NCBI GenBank assembly: GCA_029571215.1
Contig: JAKPTE010000022.1
Coordinates: forward strand, 1-64,000
Reading direction: 5' to 3'
Length of the DNA: 64,000 nucleotides
DNA from: Bacteroidota bacterium
GTDB lineage: Bacteria > Bacteroidota > Bacteroidia > Bacteroidales > JAAYUG01
Below are positions 33,810 through 43,274 of this stretch, piece by piece. The notes beneath the pieces were generated by a model. The model searched no databases. It was not told the origin of the DNA and was given only the letters and a program-made list of their open reading frames with translations. Position 1 is the first letter of the stretch, and each line of letters starts with the position of its first letter. A program made the position numbers and the translations under genes.

Positions 33810-36800
33810 TCAGATCCACTTAACCATGCAGAAATCCTGCCTGTGTGGCAGAAGGTTGCTTTTGGGGAAGATGCGCATCCCGGCGCTGAATGTTCCCGGG
33901 CGGGTTGGCACAACGGCAATTTTATAGATGGCTTTCCCATCAATTTGTTTTACGAACTCAAATTCCTGCCGGATGTCCAGAAATTTCTTTTCTCCTTCAT
34001 GACGCAGCATTATTAGTTCAACCCCGACTTCCTCGGGCAGAAGCCGGTCGATGTCGAGCACTACCTCGCAGTGGTATTCTTCACCTACTTTAAGCAGCTG
34101 TTGCGAATTCTCGGGCATACAGGAGGAGATCACGGAAATGTTTTTCCAGATCCTGGCTACCATCCGTTTCCAGAGAGCAATATCCTTTGCGATACTGAAG
34201 TCGTCGGCAATAATATGCAGGTAACGTTCATGAAGTTTGCCATAGAATTTGGTAATGTAATCATTCAGCTGGCGTTTCATTGTGAAATGTGGAGCTACCT
34301 CGGCAATGGTATTTTTGATATACTTTACCCACTCAACCGGAACATCTTCGTGATTTCGCTTGTAGTATTTGGGAATGATATCATCTTCCAGGGTATAGTA
34401 AATTGTTTCGGCATCGAGTTGGTTCTGGAAATCTTCGTTTTCGTATGTGGGTTTTTCGCTCAGAGCCCATCCGGCATCCGGTCGGTATCCTTCGCACCAC
34501 CACCCGTCTAGCACACTGAAATGAATGGTACCATTCATGGAAGCTTTTTCTCCGCTGGTTCCCGAAGCTTCCATAGTTCGGGTAGGGGTATTGAGCCACA
34601 CATCCACTCCGGCCACCATGCGCTGGGCCAGTTCGATATCATAATTTTCGATAAAAATAATTTTGCCAACAAACTGTGGCATCCGCGATACCTGAACAAT
34701 TTGTTTGATGAGATCCTGCCCTCCTCCGTCGTTGGGATGTGCTTTCCCTGCAAAGAGGATGCGTACCGGGCGTTCAGGATCATTTACAATCTGGGCCAGA
34801 CGATCCAGATTTCTGAAAAGAAGGTTACCCCTTTTGTAGGTAGCAAACCTTCGTGCAAAGCCAATAATAAGAGCCTTGTCATCAAGGTTTTCGACAATAT
34901 CCACAAGATGCCTGGGGTTTTCATGCTGGCTGGCTTTTCCTGAAAGGAAACGCTTCTTGAGGTAATCAATGAGTTCCGTTTTCAGACTTTGTTTTAAGCT
35001 CCAAAGGTCTTTATCAGAAACGTGATGGATTTTCCTCCAGTAATCCGGATTGGACTGGTCATGCAGGAATCCTTCTCCGAACGTATTTTCATACAATTGT
35101 CGCAGTTTCTTATGCGTCCAGGTGTAATAGTGGACACCATTGGTTACATAATCTATATGGGTTTCTTCGGGGAAATACCCTTTGTAAAGGGGGGCGAACA
35201 TTTCCTGGCTTACTTTTCCGTGAAGCCGGCTCACTCCGTTCATGTAACAGGAAAGGTTGGCTGCCAGCACGCTCATGGAGAATTTTTCGGAAGTGTCGTA
35301 GGGATTAAAACGTCCGAGGGCGATAAGGTCTTCCCATTTGATATTGAGTCGCTCGGGGTAATGAGAGATATAAACCCGCAGCAGGTCTTCGGGGAAAGCA
35401 TCATGACCGGCCGGTACCGGGGTATGGGTGGTGAAAAGTGTCGAAGAACGGACAATTTCTCTTGCAACCTCGAAGGAGAGTTTTTTCTCCACGATATAAT
35501 ATCTGAGTCTTTCCAGGCCAATAAAGGCGGAGTGTCCTTCATTGCTGTGAAATACGGTAGGTTCTATTTTCATGGCCTGTAAAGCTCTCACTCCGGCAAT
35601 ACCAAGCACCATTTCCTGTTTCAGGCGGTTTTCAAGGTCTCCACCATAGAGCTGGTGGGTTATGGATTGATCGCGCGGGTCATTGAGATCAAAGTCGGTA
35701 TCCAGCAAAATCAGAGGGATGCGTCCTATCTGCAGCTTCCAGAGACGAATGGTTACAGTTCGTCCCGGTAATGCAAGCGACACAGTGAGCCAGTCTCCGT
35801 TTTCATTAGTTATTTTCTGAAGTGGCATCTGGCCAAATGCCTGTCGTTTGTAAGTGGCCTGTTGTTCTCCGTTTACCGAAAGTACCTGGTCAAAGTAGCC
35901 ATACCGGTAAAGAAGACCTACCCCCACCATATCAATATTGGAATCGCTGGCTTCTTTCAGGTAGTCCCCTGCCAGAAGGCCAAGTCCACCGGAATACAGC
36001 TTAAGGGAAGCATGCAGACCAAATTCCATACTGAAGTAAGCTATTTTGGGCGAACCCTGGGGTGGGGTAACGGCCATGTAATTTTTGAACTCGCGGTAGA
36101 CATAGTCAAGATGGTTCAGGAAATCCTGATCTTTTTCCAGTTCCCTGAACCGTTTAAAGTCGGTACCCTCAAGCAGAAGTATGGGGTTATGTTCTGATGC
36201 CTCCCACAGTTGGGGGTCAATACGTTGAAAAAGATCCTGTGCCGGATAATTCCAGCACCACCACAGGTTATTGGCCAATTCATCAAGTGCAGCAAGCTTT
36301 TGGGGAATATTGCCCTGAATGGTAAGGGTTGTCCATTTTGGTTCTGAAATAGCGGGCCGCTTAACAACCTGAGGTGTCGGGCCAATGTAAACGAACAGTT
36401 CGGCACGGTCTTCTGCTTTGGCAATAGCAGTCTTGTAAGCTGCCTTGTAATAATCAATAAAGTTGTCCCATAAAGCAAGCAGGGAGATTTCCCTCGAAAG
36501 GTTCATGGCCGAAGCAAACGATTCGGGCGGAAGGGATGCTACCTGCCGGATAATGGAAGCCATATGTGAAACGACTTCCTCATCGTTGGTATCGTTACGG
36601 TCAATAATATAAACTGCACTGTCGGGGTCTTTTACCTCTTTCCGCACCCAGAGGCCGAAACCGCTGAGCGAGGTAGTAATGGTCGGTACGGAAAAAGCAA
36701 TACTTTCCAAGGGGGTGTAACCCCATGGTTCGTAATATGAAGGGAAAAGCGTAAGGTCAAAGCCAATGAGAAGTTCATAGTAAGAAAGGTTGAAAATACC

Positions 36801-38039
36801 ATCATCACCGTTAAGATAGGAAGGCACAAACACAACCTTAATCTTGGAATCGGGTTGGTTGGTGAGTCCTTTTTTCCGGATACGGGTTAAAATAGGATCA
36901 TATTCAGCGTCATGCAGGTTGTGGGTAAGAATATTACCGTTCAGGGTTTCACTACTGTTTCCCTGCATTTTTTGTAGCAGATCTTTTCTTGGCCCGAAGT
37001 GATTGGCCGGTACCAGAATGAAGGCAACAATGGTTCTACCATCGGGATTTTTGCTCAGGTTGGCAAGCGTATCGATTACCAGGTCAATTCCTTTGTTCCG
37101 GAATTCATACCGGCCACTTGTAGCCACAAAGAACGTATTTTCAGGGAGAGGGGCGTTGAACAGAGCAGTAGCCACCTGATGCAATTTGCTGCGCGCCTGC
37201 TGGCGTTTTTGTTCATATTCTCCGGGGGGAGGCACAAAGGAATCTTCAAATCCGTTTGGAGTAATAACATCCGCTTCCCTGTGGAGAAAATGCTTGCATT
37301 CGCGTGCTGTAATTTCACTTACTGTTGTGAAAACATCGGCATGTTTTGCACTGAGTTTTTCGAGGCTTTGCTTGGCTACTACATTAAACTCACGGGCCAG
37401 ATCATCGGGGTTGTAGGAAGCAAGGCCGCTATAGAGGGGTCTTCCGTTGCCTGCCAGGGCCCTGCCGAGGACTGTGGCATGGGTAGTAAATACATTGGAA
37501 ACCTGGGGCAGTTTCTCTTTCAGGTAAAGAATACCTGTTCCGGTCATCCATTCGTGAAACTGGGCGACAACTTTTTCCCTTAAGAGCTGATGAAATTTGA
37601 GAAAACTTTCGATTACCTGACCAACGGCATATCCGAAGAGAGCTGGTTCGATGTAATCCCATTGACCGGAAATCGAATCGAGTTTATAGGATTCCCAAAG
37701 TTTGGCGAAAATTTCGTCTTTTCTGCTGATCAGGGAAGTAAAGTCAACCAGTATTACAATGGGATTCCCGGTAATATTCCAGCGGCCTGTACGAATGCGT
37801 AAACCCTCAGTCAGGGCCTGCTGTTTCCAATCGCTGAAAAGCCCGGGATCTTCCGAAAATTCCGGATTGGTGTGTTCCTCTCTGTACACATCAGGACCAA
37901 TGAGCAGAAATTTGTCGCCTAACTGATTAACCAGGGTTAACGCTTTGGTGGACAGAACGGTATGTATTCCGCCTACTTTGTTGCAGACCTCCCAGCTGAC
38001 TTCGAAAAGATAGTCGGGATGGAGCAATTTACTTGTCAT
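33810..38039 (-). CDS. Fused glycogen synthase (GT3) - alpha-glucan phosphorylase (GT35)
   Basis: One 1409-residue polypeptide joins two opposing enzymes. Residues 1 to about 560 are a GT3 (UDP-glucose, eukaryotic-type) glycogen synthase: FEVSWEVCNKVGGIHTVL at the N-terminus and the retaining motif E437-x7-E445 (YEPWGYTPLE). From about 575 (ALDELANNLWWCWNYPAQDL) to the end is a GT35 phosphorylase of the short GlgP/archaeal type, with a PLP-lysine motif TSGEKASMNG, Lys 1165. The two halves fit a single frame without internal stop. No signal peptide. A synthase tied to a phosphorylase would allow local channelling or control of glycogen synthesis and breakdown. Last gene of the operon, preceded by the GH57 gene. 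Confidence 0.92.
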   Translation of the reverse strand: MTSKLLHPDYLFEVSWEVCNKVGGIHTVLSTKALTLVNQLGDKFLLIGPDVYREEHTNPEFSEDPGLFSDWKQQALTEGLRIRTGRWNITGNPIVILVDFTSLISRKDEIFAKLWESYKLDSISGQWDYIEPALFGYAVGQVIESFLKFHQLLREKVVAQFHEWMTGTGILYLKEKLPQVSNVFTTHATVLGRALAGNGRPLYSGLASYNPDDLAREFNVVAKQSLEKLSAKHADVFTTVSEITARECKHFLHREADVITPNGFEDSFVPPPGEYEQKRQQARSKLHQVATALFNAPLPENTFFVATSGRYEFRNKGIDLVIDTLANLSKNPDGRTIVAFILVPANHFGPRKDLLQKMQGNSSETLNGNILTHNLHDAEYDPILTRIRKKGLTNQPDSKIKVVFVPSYLNGDDGIFNLSYYELLIGFDLTLFPSYYEPWGYTPLESIAFSVPTITTSLSGFGLWVRKEVKDPDSAVYIIDRNDTNDEEVVSHMASIIRQVASLPPESFASAMNLSREISLLALWDNFIDYYKAAYKTAIAKAEDRAELFVYIGPTPQVVKRPAISEPKWTTLTIQGNIPQKLAALDELANNLWWCWNYPAQDLFQRIDPQLWEASEHNPILLLEGTDFKRFRELEKDQDFLNHLDYVYREFKNYMAVTPPQGSPKIAYFSMEFGLHASLKLYSGGLGLLAGDYLKEASDSNIDMVGVGLLYRYGYFDQVLSVNGEQQATYKRQAFGQMPLQKITNENGDWLTVSLALPGRTVTIRLWKLQIGRIPLILLDTDFDLNDPRDQSITHQLYGGDLENRLKQEMVLGIAGVRALQAMKIEPTVFHSNEGHSAFIGLERLRYYIVEKKLSFEVAREIVRSSTLFTTHTPVPAGHDAFPEDLLRVYISHYPERLNIKWEDLIALGRFNPYDTSEKFSMSVLAANLSCYMNGVSRLHGKVSQEMFAPLYKGYFPEETHIDYVTNGVHYYTWTHKKLRQLYENTFGEGFLHDQSNPDYWRKIHHVSDKDLWSLKQSLKTELIDYLKKRFLSGKASQHENPRHLVDIVENLDDKALIIGFARRFATYKRGNLLFRNLDRLAQIVNDPERPVRILFAGKAHPNDGGGQDLIKQIVQVSRMPQFVGKIIFIENYDIELAQRMVAGVDVWLNTPTRTMEASGTSGEKASMNGTIHFSVLDGWWCEGYRPDAGWALSEKPTYENEDFQNQLDAETIYYTLEDDIIPKYYKRNHEDVPVEWVKYIKNTIAEVAPHFTMKRQLNDYITKFYGKLHERYLHIIADDFSIAKDIALWKRMVARIWKNISVISSCMPENSQQLLKVGEEYHCEVVLDIDRLLPEEVGVELIMLRHEGEKKFLDIRQEFEFVKQIDGKAIYKIAVVPTRPGTFSAGMRIFPKSNLLPHRQDFCMVKWI

Positions 38040-38089
38040 AGATTCATGTTAAAAGAAGCCGGTTAACGAAGCTTCGTGGAAAAAAAAGA

Positions 38090-38434
38090 CTATTTTTTGG
38101 CAGCGGTTTTTTTAGGTGCAGCCTTTTTTGCTGTGGTTTTTTTGGCTACGGTCTTTTTAGCAGCTGGTTTTGCGGTTTTACCGGAGGTTGCCTTTTTGGC
38201 TGCGGTCTTTTTTGCTGTGGTTTTTTTGGCTGTTGCCTTGGTGGCTGCTTTTTTAGCCGTTGTTTTTTTGGCTGTTTTTTTTGCAGTTGCCTTTTTTGCT
38301 GCTGGTTTTGCCGTAGTTTTTTTAGCTGCGGCTTTCTTCACTGTTTTTTTAGCAGGTGCTTTTTCAGCAGTTTTTGCATTCTTTTCGGCAGGTGCTACCT
38401 GCTCCTTCTTAGCTTTGGTTGCTTCTTTTTTCAT
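38090..38434 (-). other. Possible internal start of a free H1-like protein (114 aa)
   Basis: ATG at 38432-38434 in the GH57 frame begins MKKEATKAKKEQ and would make a 114-residue Lys/Ala/Thr-rich basic protein of the Hc1/H1 type. The upstream sequence is A-rich (CTAAAAACCAAAACG before the ATG), which is how many Bacteroidota initiation sites look. No SD is visible. This is a hypothesis; a fused domain is the simpler reading. Confidence 0.25.
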
Positions 38435-39745
38435 CGTTTTGGTTTTTAGGGTTTTACTTGGGGTTTTAAAGGAAATATCAGGTGTAATTTCTTTCGAAAA
38501 ATCCCCAACAATTTTTTCTTTTTCTTCCTGCAGTTTTTGAAGGTGTGCGGGGTCGGAAGGTATTTCCTGTTTCAATCTGATTTCGAAGTCGCTCAGAATA
38601 TTCATGTAGTTAATAAATGCATCATAGGGAGAGTCATAAGGATTGAAGTATTTGTGCACTTCTCCGTCAGAAAGCACTTTGGTTGACATATAGTAAAAGT
38701 GGTCGGCTGTCTGCAGGTTTTTCCAATCCTCCCTGATTTGAGGTTCATTGCTTTTAAGAACCAGTGGGCGGAGGGAATACAATTTATTGAAAGCAGCCTG
38801 CTGAAGCTCATTTCCCAGCCAGGCTGAAATATCGCGCTCCTCATCAGCCCAGGAAATAGGATAGGCAGCCGAAATGGCAGCGATTGGCTGGTGCCGGTCG
38901 GTAACCTCAGAAGGTGTGGCAAAATGGTAAGAAGATTTTGAGAACACAGCACGCGGAAGGGCTTTAAGGAATTCAAAGATGCCGGTATTTTGATCCTGAT
39001 GTTCTCCAAAGGTTTCGTAATCCATGAAAATATTTACGGTCTGTTCTTTCTTGTCAAGGGCATTGAGCCATGCAACATATTTATCGGCCGTAAGAGGGTA
39101 TTCATTCCATGACTTGTTGGAAAACCGGAAGGAAATATCGTCGCTCAGTTTAAAATTTCTGAGAAGCACCTTCAGCCTGGGGTTGATAGCATTGCAATAT
39201 ACGTAGTTAGGACTTTTCCAGCCAAGAATATGCTTAGCACCTTCGGTCACCATAGTTTTAAATCCTATCTCGGCTATCATGGCGCCAATTTCGTCGGAAT
39301 ATATAAGCTCCGTGTTTCTGAAAACAGTAGGAGTTAGTCCGAAGATTTCCTTAACTGTTTCCCTGTGCTTTGTTACCTGGGCTTCAAATTCTTCCCGATT
39401 GATGAGTGAACTCAGAGAGTGAGCATATGTTTCAGCCAGAAATTCGACATACCCAGTTTTGGCAAGTTTTGTAAAACTTTCAAGAACTTCAGGCGCATAT
39501 AACCGGAACTGGTCGATGGCTGTTCCTGAAATGCTGAAACTTACTTTAAACCGGCTTCCATATTCCTTGATGAGATTATACAGGATATTGTTGGCCGGAA
39601 GGTAGCATTTCTGTGCTACCTTGTGCATAATACTTTCATTGCTGTAATCGTCGTAATAGTAATGGTCGTGACCTATGTCAAAGAACCTGTAGCGTCTGAA
39701 CCGGAAAGGCTGGTGGACCTGAAAGTACAAACAGATGGTTTTCAT
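38090..39745 (-). CDS. GH57 alpha-amylase-like enzyme with histone H1-like Lys/Ala tail
   Basis: Residues 1 to about 420 are a GH57 enzyme: QVHQPFRFRR (motif 1), FLAETYAHS, FRNTELIY with nucleophile Glu 146 (motif 3), and FMDYETFGEHQ with acid/base Asp 242 (motif 4). Bacteroidota proteins of this type are cytosolic alpha-amylases of glycogen clusters. From residue 438 to 551 the protein is almost entirely Lys, Ala and Thr (repeats of AKKTTAKK/AAKK), no aromatic residue, like the tail of histone H1 or bacterial Hc1 proteins. An in-frame ATG at 38434 begins exactly at this segment. The gene lies 50 bp before the GT3-GT35 fusion and 57 bp after the glycosyltransferase. Confidence 0.88.
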   Translation of the reverse strand: MKTICLYFQVHQPFRFRRYRFFDIGHDHYYYDDYSNESIMHKVAQKCYLPANNILYNLIKEYGSRFKVSFSISGTAIDQFRLYAPEVLESFTKLAKTGYVEFLAETYAHSLSSLINREEFEAQVTKHRETVKEIFGLTPTVFRNTELIYSDEIGAMIAEIGFKTMVTEGAKHILGWKSPNYVYCNAINPRLKVLLRNFKLSDDISFRFSNKSWNEYPLTADKYVAWLNALDKKEQTVNIFMDYETFGEHQDQNTGIFEFLKALPRAVFSKSSYHFATPSEVTDRHQPIAAISAAYPISWADEERDISAWLGNELQQAAFNKLYSLRPLVLKSNEPQIREDWKNLQTADHFYYMSTKVLSDGEVHKYFNPYDSPYDAFINYMNILSDFEIRLKQEIPSDPAHLQKLQEEKEKIVGDFSKEITPDISFKTPSKTLKTKTMKKEATKAKKEQVAPAEKNAKTAEKAPAKKTVKKAAAKKTTAKPAAKKATAKKTAKKTTAKKAATKATAKKTTAKKTAAKKATSGKTAKPAAKKTVAKKTTAKKAAPKKTAAKK

Positions 39746-39801
39746 ATTGCAATGATAATTTTATTTCTTGAGTTTTTACGTAAAAAATGCACAGGCAACA
39801 G

Positions 39802-41091
39802 TCATTTGCATAATGATTTATAGATTTCCCGGAGTTTTCCGGCCGAATTTTCCCATTTCATTTGCAGAACTTCTTCTTTACCGTATTTTTTGAAGTAATC
39901 GGAAAGTGCGTCATAGTTAAGAATTCCATAAATGGCATCAGCCATAGCATCCACGTCCCAGAAATTCACTTTGATAGCATATTTTAAGACCTCGGAAACG
40001 CCTGACTGATAGGAAATAATGACAGGCACACCGCTTTGCATGGCTTCGAGAGGACTAATGCCGAAAGGTTCGGAAACGGATGGCATCACATATACATCGC
40101 TCAGGGAGAACATTTTCTGTACATCATCCCCTCTAAGAAATCCAGTAAAGTGAAACCGGTCCACAATCCGTAGACGGGCAGCCCGTCGTATCATTCTGTG
40201 CAGCATATCACCGCTTCCGGCCATAACAAACCTTACATTGTCCATTCTCAGCAGCACTTTATAGGCAGCTTCAATGAAATATTCGGGACCTTTCTGGAGG
40301 GTAATCCTTCCGAGGAAGGTGACGATTTTTTCCTGAATACCTTTCTTTTCCCTGGTTCGTTCTTCTTCTGTAAGAGGGTCCACTGCGTTGTAAATGGTGA
40401 CTACTTTTTCGGGAGGAATGCCATATTTGTGGATGACCGTTTCGCGTGTAAGGTTGCTGACAGTAACGATTTTATCTGCTCCTTCCATTCCTTTTCGTTC
40501 AATTTCATAGACGGAAGGATTTACATTTCCTCCGCTTCGGTCGAAGTCAGTGGCATGGACATGAACCACCAACGGTTTTCCTGAAACAGCTTTTGCAGCA
40601 AGCCCTGCAGGGAAGGTAAGCCAGTCGTGAGCATGAATTACATCAAACTGTTGTTCATGAGCCAGAACGGTAGCAACCAGAGCGTAGTTCGAAATTTCCT
40701 GAAAAAGGTTTTTCCCGTAGGTTCCTGTAAACCGCAGTCTGCCGTGAGTTCGGGTCTGGAGGCTAATCCCGATTTCTTTTTCAGAGAGGGTCTCAAAGCT
40801 TTTTTCAAATTCTTCAGGTGTAAGATAGGGAACCAGGAGGGACTCGACTTCAATCATTCTCATTTTGCGCAGGAAGTCATTGAAAGTGAAAGTTCTTTCC
40901 TTAATGTGCACCCCATCGGCCCCGATAATACGAGCGGAAGACTGATCCTCATCGCCGTAAGCTTTGGGCACAACAAAGGTTACTTCTACATCTTTGTACC
41001 TCGAGAGCCCCCTGGTAAGCCCGTAACAGGCAGTGCCAAGCCCTCCGGTTATATGCGGAGGGAACTCCCATCCAAACATTAGAACCTTCAT
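39802..41091 (-). CDS. GT4/GT5-type glycosyltransferase of the glycogen operon
   Basis: A 429-residue GT-B fold transferase. MFGWEFPPHITGGLGTACYGL at the N-terminus is the starch-synthase-like KxGGL loop, VIHAHDWLTFPAGLAAK follows, GRITLQKGPEYFIEA starts the second domain, and PSVSEPFGISPLEAMQSG carries the retaining E-x7-E motif. It looks like a glycogen-synthase-related GT (GT4/GT5) with nucleotide-sugar donor unspecified. It starts with a 4-bp ATGA overlap with the debranching gene, so it is translated with it, and probably extends or primes alpha-glucan chains. No signal peptide. Confidence 0.85.
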   Translation of the reverse strand: MKVLMFGWEFPPHITGGLGTACYGLTRGLSRYKDVEVTFVVPKAYGDEDQSSARIIGADGVHIKERTFTFNDFLRKMRMIEVESLLVPYLTPEEFEKSFETLSEKEIGISLQTRTHGRLRFTGTYGKNLFQEISNYALVATVLAHEQQFDVIHAHDWLTFPAGLAAKAVSGKPLVVHVHATDFDRSGGNVNPSVYEIERKGMEGADKIVTVSNLTRETVIHKYGIPPEKVVTIYNAVDPLTEEERTREKKGIQEKIVTFLGRITLQKGPEYFIEAAYKVLLRMDNVRFVMAGSGDMLHRMIRRAARLRIVDRFHFTGFLRGDDVQKMFSLSDVYVMPSVSEPFGISPLEAMQSGVPVIISYQSGVSEVLKYAIKVNFWDVDAMADAIYGILNYDALSDYFKKYGKEEVLQMKWENSAGKLREIYKSLCK

Positions 41092-43064
41092 AGTTTATTT
41101 GAATTACCTTGTTTCAGATTCTTTTCAAGTTTATTCAGCGTAAAGTCAATCCAGAGCAGGGCAGCTACACTCCATGCCTGGCTTATAGATCCCCTGGGTA
41201 AGTGGGGCGGATCGCCGTCGAAAATTTCACCGACCGTTCCAACACCATATTCACTCATATCACTTTCGAACCCTTCAACGATTTTTCTCAGGTGACCAAT
41301 ACCGGAAGTTTTGTGAAGTTTAAGGTATGCCATGGCGTAAGGTTGCAGGAGCCAAGGCCACACCGTACCCTGATGATAGGCAGCATCGCGTGAAGCCTGA
41401 TCTCCCTCATAAATGCCAATGTAAGCAGGGTCATTGGGTGAAAGGGTGCGTAATCCTTTTGGGGTTAGCAATTCCCGTTCCACAATGCCAAGGATGGAAT
41501 TGATCATTTCATCAGACAAGGGTGTGTAAGGGAGGGATGCAGCAATAACCATATTGGGCCGAACGGAAAAATCGCGGTAATTGCCGTTTACATAATCGGC
41601 GCAATAACCCAGTTCAGGGTTCCAGAAATGTTCAATAAACGATTTCCCTGTTTTTTCGGGGATCTCTTTCCATTGACTGATAAAACGGCTGTCGCGGGCA
41701 TTTCTTGCGAGTTCAAGAGCAAACCGAACTGCGTTGTACCAAAGGGCATTTATTTCTACATCGTACCCGATGCGGGGTGTAACGGGTTTCCCGTGGATGA
41801 CGGCATCCATCCATGTAAGCGAACGTCCGGGTTCTCCGGAAAAAATCAGTCCGTTGTCATGCATGTGGATATTAAAGGGAGCTCCGTGGCGGTATGCTTC
41901 GAGGATGTTCTGCATTGGCTTCTTGTATTTCTTCCAAATTTCCTCATGCGCCTGATATTCATTGGCATATTGCTGCAAACTCCAGAAGAACCAGAGCGGG
42001 GCATCCACACTATTGAAGGCAGGGTCGGTATCTTTTCCCATATTCGGGAAAAGCCCGTCTTTCATTTTGTCGATTTGTGTATCGACCACAGCCCTGAATG
42101 TTTTGGGGTCATCCAGGGCAATCGTCAGGCCGGGAAGAGAAATAAACGTATCACGGCCCCATGTTCCGAACCAGGGGAATCCTGCTGTAATTTCCGTTTT
42201 TCTGTCACGCCTCACAACAAATTGTTCGGCTGCATTGCGAAGGCAATTTTTAAAACTATTGCGGGGAATTCTGTTTTTAAGTTCACTCTGAAACTTCCTT
42301 TTCAGCCCGCCGGGCTCGGCTTCTCTGAGGGAGGCCGAAAAGATGATGGTTTCTCCTTTTTCAATAGGCAGCTCAAAATACCCTGGCACAAAAAGATCTT
42401 CACGAAATTCGTAGCCGCGCTTCTGCTCTTCAATATATTCTATTCCGTAATACCAGTCAGGAACCGGAACAAAGTCAGCCGGTTTATTAAACTGCATATA
42501 AAGGTATGGATATCCATGGTACATTTTAATGCGAACGCCGTTTTTAACGGGTTCTGTTCTGGTATTGGCATCATGATTGGCATGCGTTAGGGTGTGAAAA
42601 TTGCGAAACGCCAGGAATGGTCTGAAGCGCAGTGTGGTGGGTGAGTGGGCATCCAGCAGGGTATACCGGAGCAAAATCTGTTCCTCTTTCCCGACCATAA
42701 GGCTTTCTTTCGTGAGCACCACACCTCCGACCCGGAAAGTGGTTTTGGCAACAAATTCCACTTCAAAATCACGAACATATTTATGTCCTTTCGGATAATA
42801 TGTATCGCCGGCATATTTATGAATTCCCAGATTGAATTCACTTCCATGCTGGATTACCGTTTCATCTAAGGATGAAAGCAGAACATGCTTATCACCGTCA
42901 ATTTGTTCCAGGGGGCATACCAGGAGGCCATGGTATTTTCTGGTATTGCAGCCGATAATGGTTGTTGATGCATAAGAGCCGGCACGGTTTGAACGAAGAA
43001 TTTCCTTGCTCAGCGAGTACTCCAGGTTTACCAGCTTATTTTTGTCGAAATTTATATAGGCCAT
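41088..43064 (-). CDS. Glycogen debranching enzyme (GH133 amylo-1,6-glucosidase)
   Basis: A 658-residue debranching enzyme: an N-terminal beta-sandwich (SNRAGSYASTTIIGCNTRKYHGLLV and following, residues 1 to about 270) and a C-terminal (alpha/alpha)6 barrel with GFPWFGTWGRDTFISLPGL, LFPNMG, DAPLWFFWSLQ, and GDQASRDAAYHQGTVWPWL near the active site. The chain has no GH13 domain, so the 4-alpha-glucanotransferase step found in eukaryotic debranchers is not encoded here; that job may belong to the neighbouring GH57 protein. First gene of the minus-strand glycogen operon. Confidence 0.92.
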   Translation of the reverse strand: MAYINFDKNKLVNLEYSLSKEILRSNRAGSYASTTIIGCNTRKYHGLLVCPLEQIDGDKHVLLSSLDETVIQHGSEFNLGIHKYAGDTYYPKGHKYVRDFEVEFVAKTTFRVGGVVLTKESLMVGKEEQILLRYTLLDAHSPTTLRFRPFLAFRNFHTLTHANHDANTRTEPVKNGVRIKMYHGYPYLYMQFNKPADFVPVPDWYYGIEYIEEQKRGYEFREDLFVPGYFELPIEKGETIIFSASLREAEPGGLKRKFQSELKNRIPRNSFKNCLRNAAEQFVVRRDRKTEITAGFPWFGTWGRDTFISLPGLTIALDDPKTFRAVVDTQIDKMKDGLFPNMGKDTDPAFNSVDAPLWFFWSLQQYANEYQAHEEIWKKYKKPMQNILEAYRHGAPFNIHMHDNGLIFSGEPGRSLTWMDAVIHGKPVTPRIGYDVEINALWYNAVRFALELARNARDSRFISQWKEIPEKTGKSFIEHFWNPELGYCADYVNGNYRDFSVRPNMVIAASLPYTPLSDEMINSILGIVERELLTPKGLRTLSPNDPAYIGIYEGDQASRDAAYHQGTVWPWLLQPYAMAYLKLHKTSGIGHLRKIVEGFESDMSEYGVGTVGEIFDGDPPHLPRGSISQAWSVAALLWIDFTLNKLEKNLKQGNSNKL

Positions 43065-43245
43065 ATGTCAATTGATTTTTGAAAATACTTACTAACAAAC
43101 AGCTCAGGTTTTGGTTGAAACACCTGTTACCTATCAATGTGAAAATATACAAAATAAAATCGCATTATCTAAAATTTTGCTGAAAGTTTTTTTTATCATG
43201 GAAAGTTATCTTGTTTTTCAGGAAAAAACTTAGTCCGGAAAAAAT

Positions 43246-43253
43246 TATCTTCG
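43246..43253 (+). promoter_or_regulatory. Putative -7 box for the lipoprotein operon
   Basis: TATCTTCG, one mismatch from TAnnTTTG, lies 22 bp before the ATG at 43275. The about 210-bp divergent region 43065-43274 otherwise shows nothing but AT-rich DNA. Confidence 0.35.
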
Positions 43254-43274
43254 CGGCATGCGAAACGAGTAACT

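Noticed and set aside
38076-38540. A plus-strand 154-aa very hydrophobic frame (FFAVVFLA repeats)
   Set aside because: It is the exact antisense of the Lys/Ala-rich tail of the GH57 gene; AAG/GCA-type codons read backwards as Phe/Leu/Ala/Val and imitate a membrane protein.
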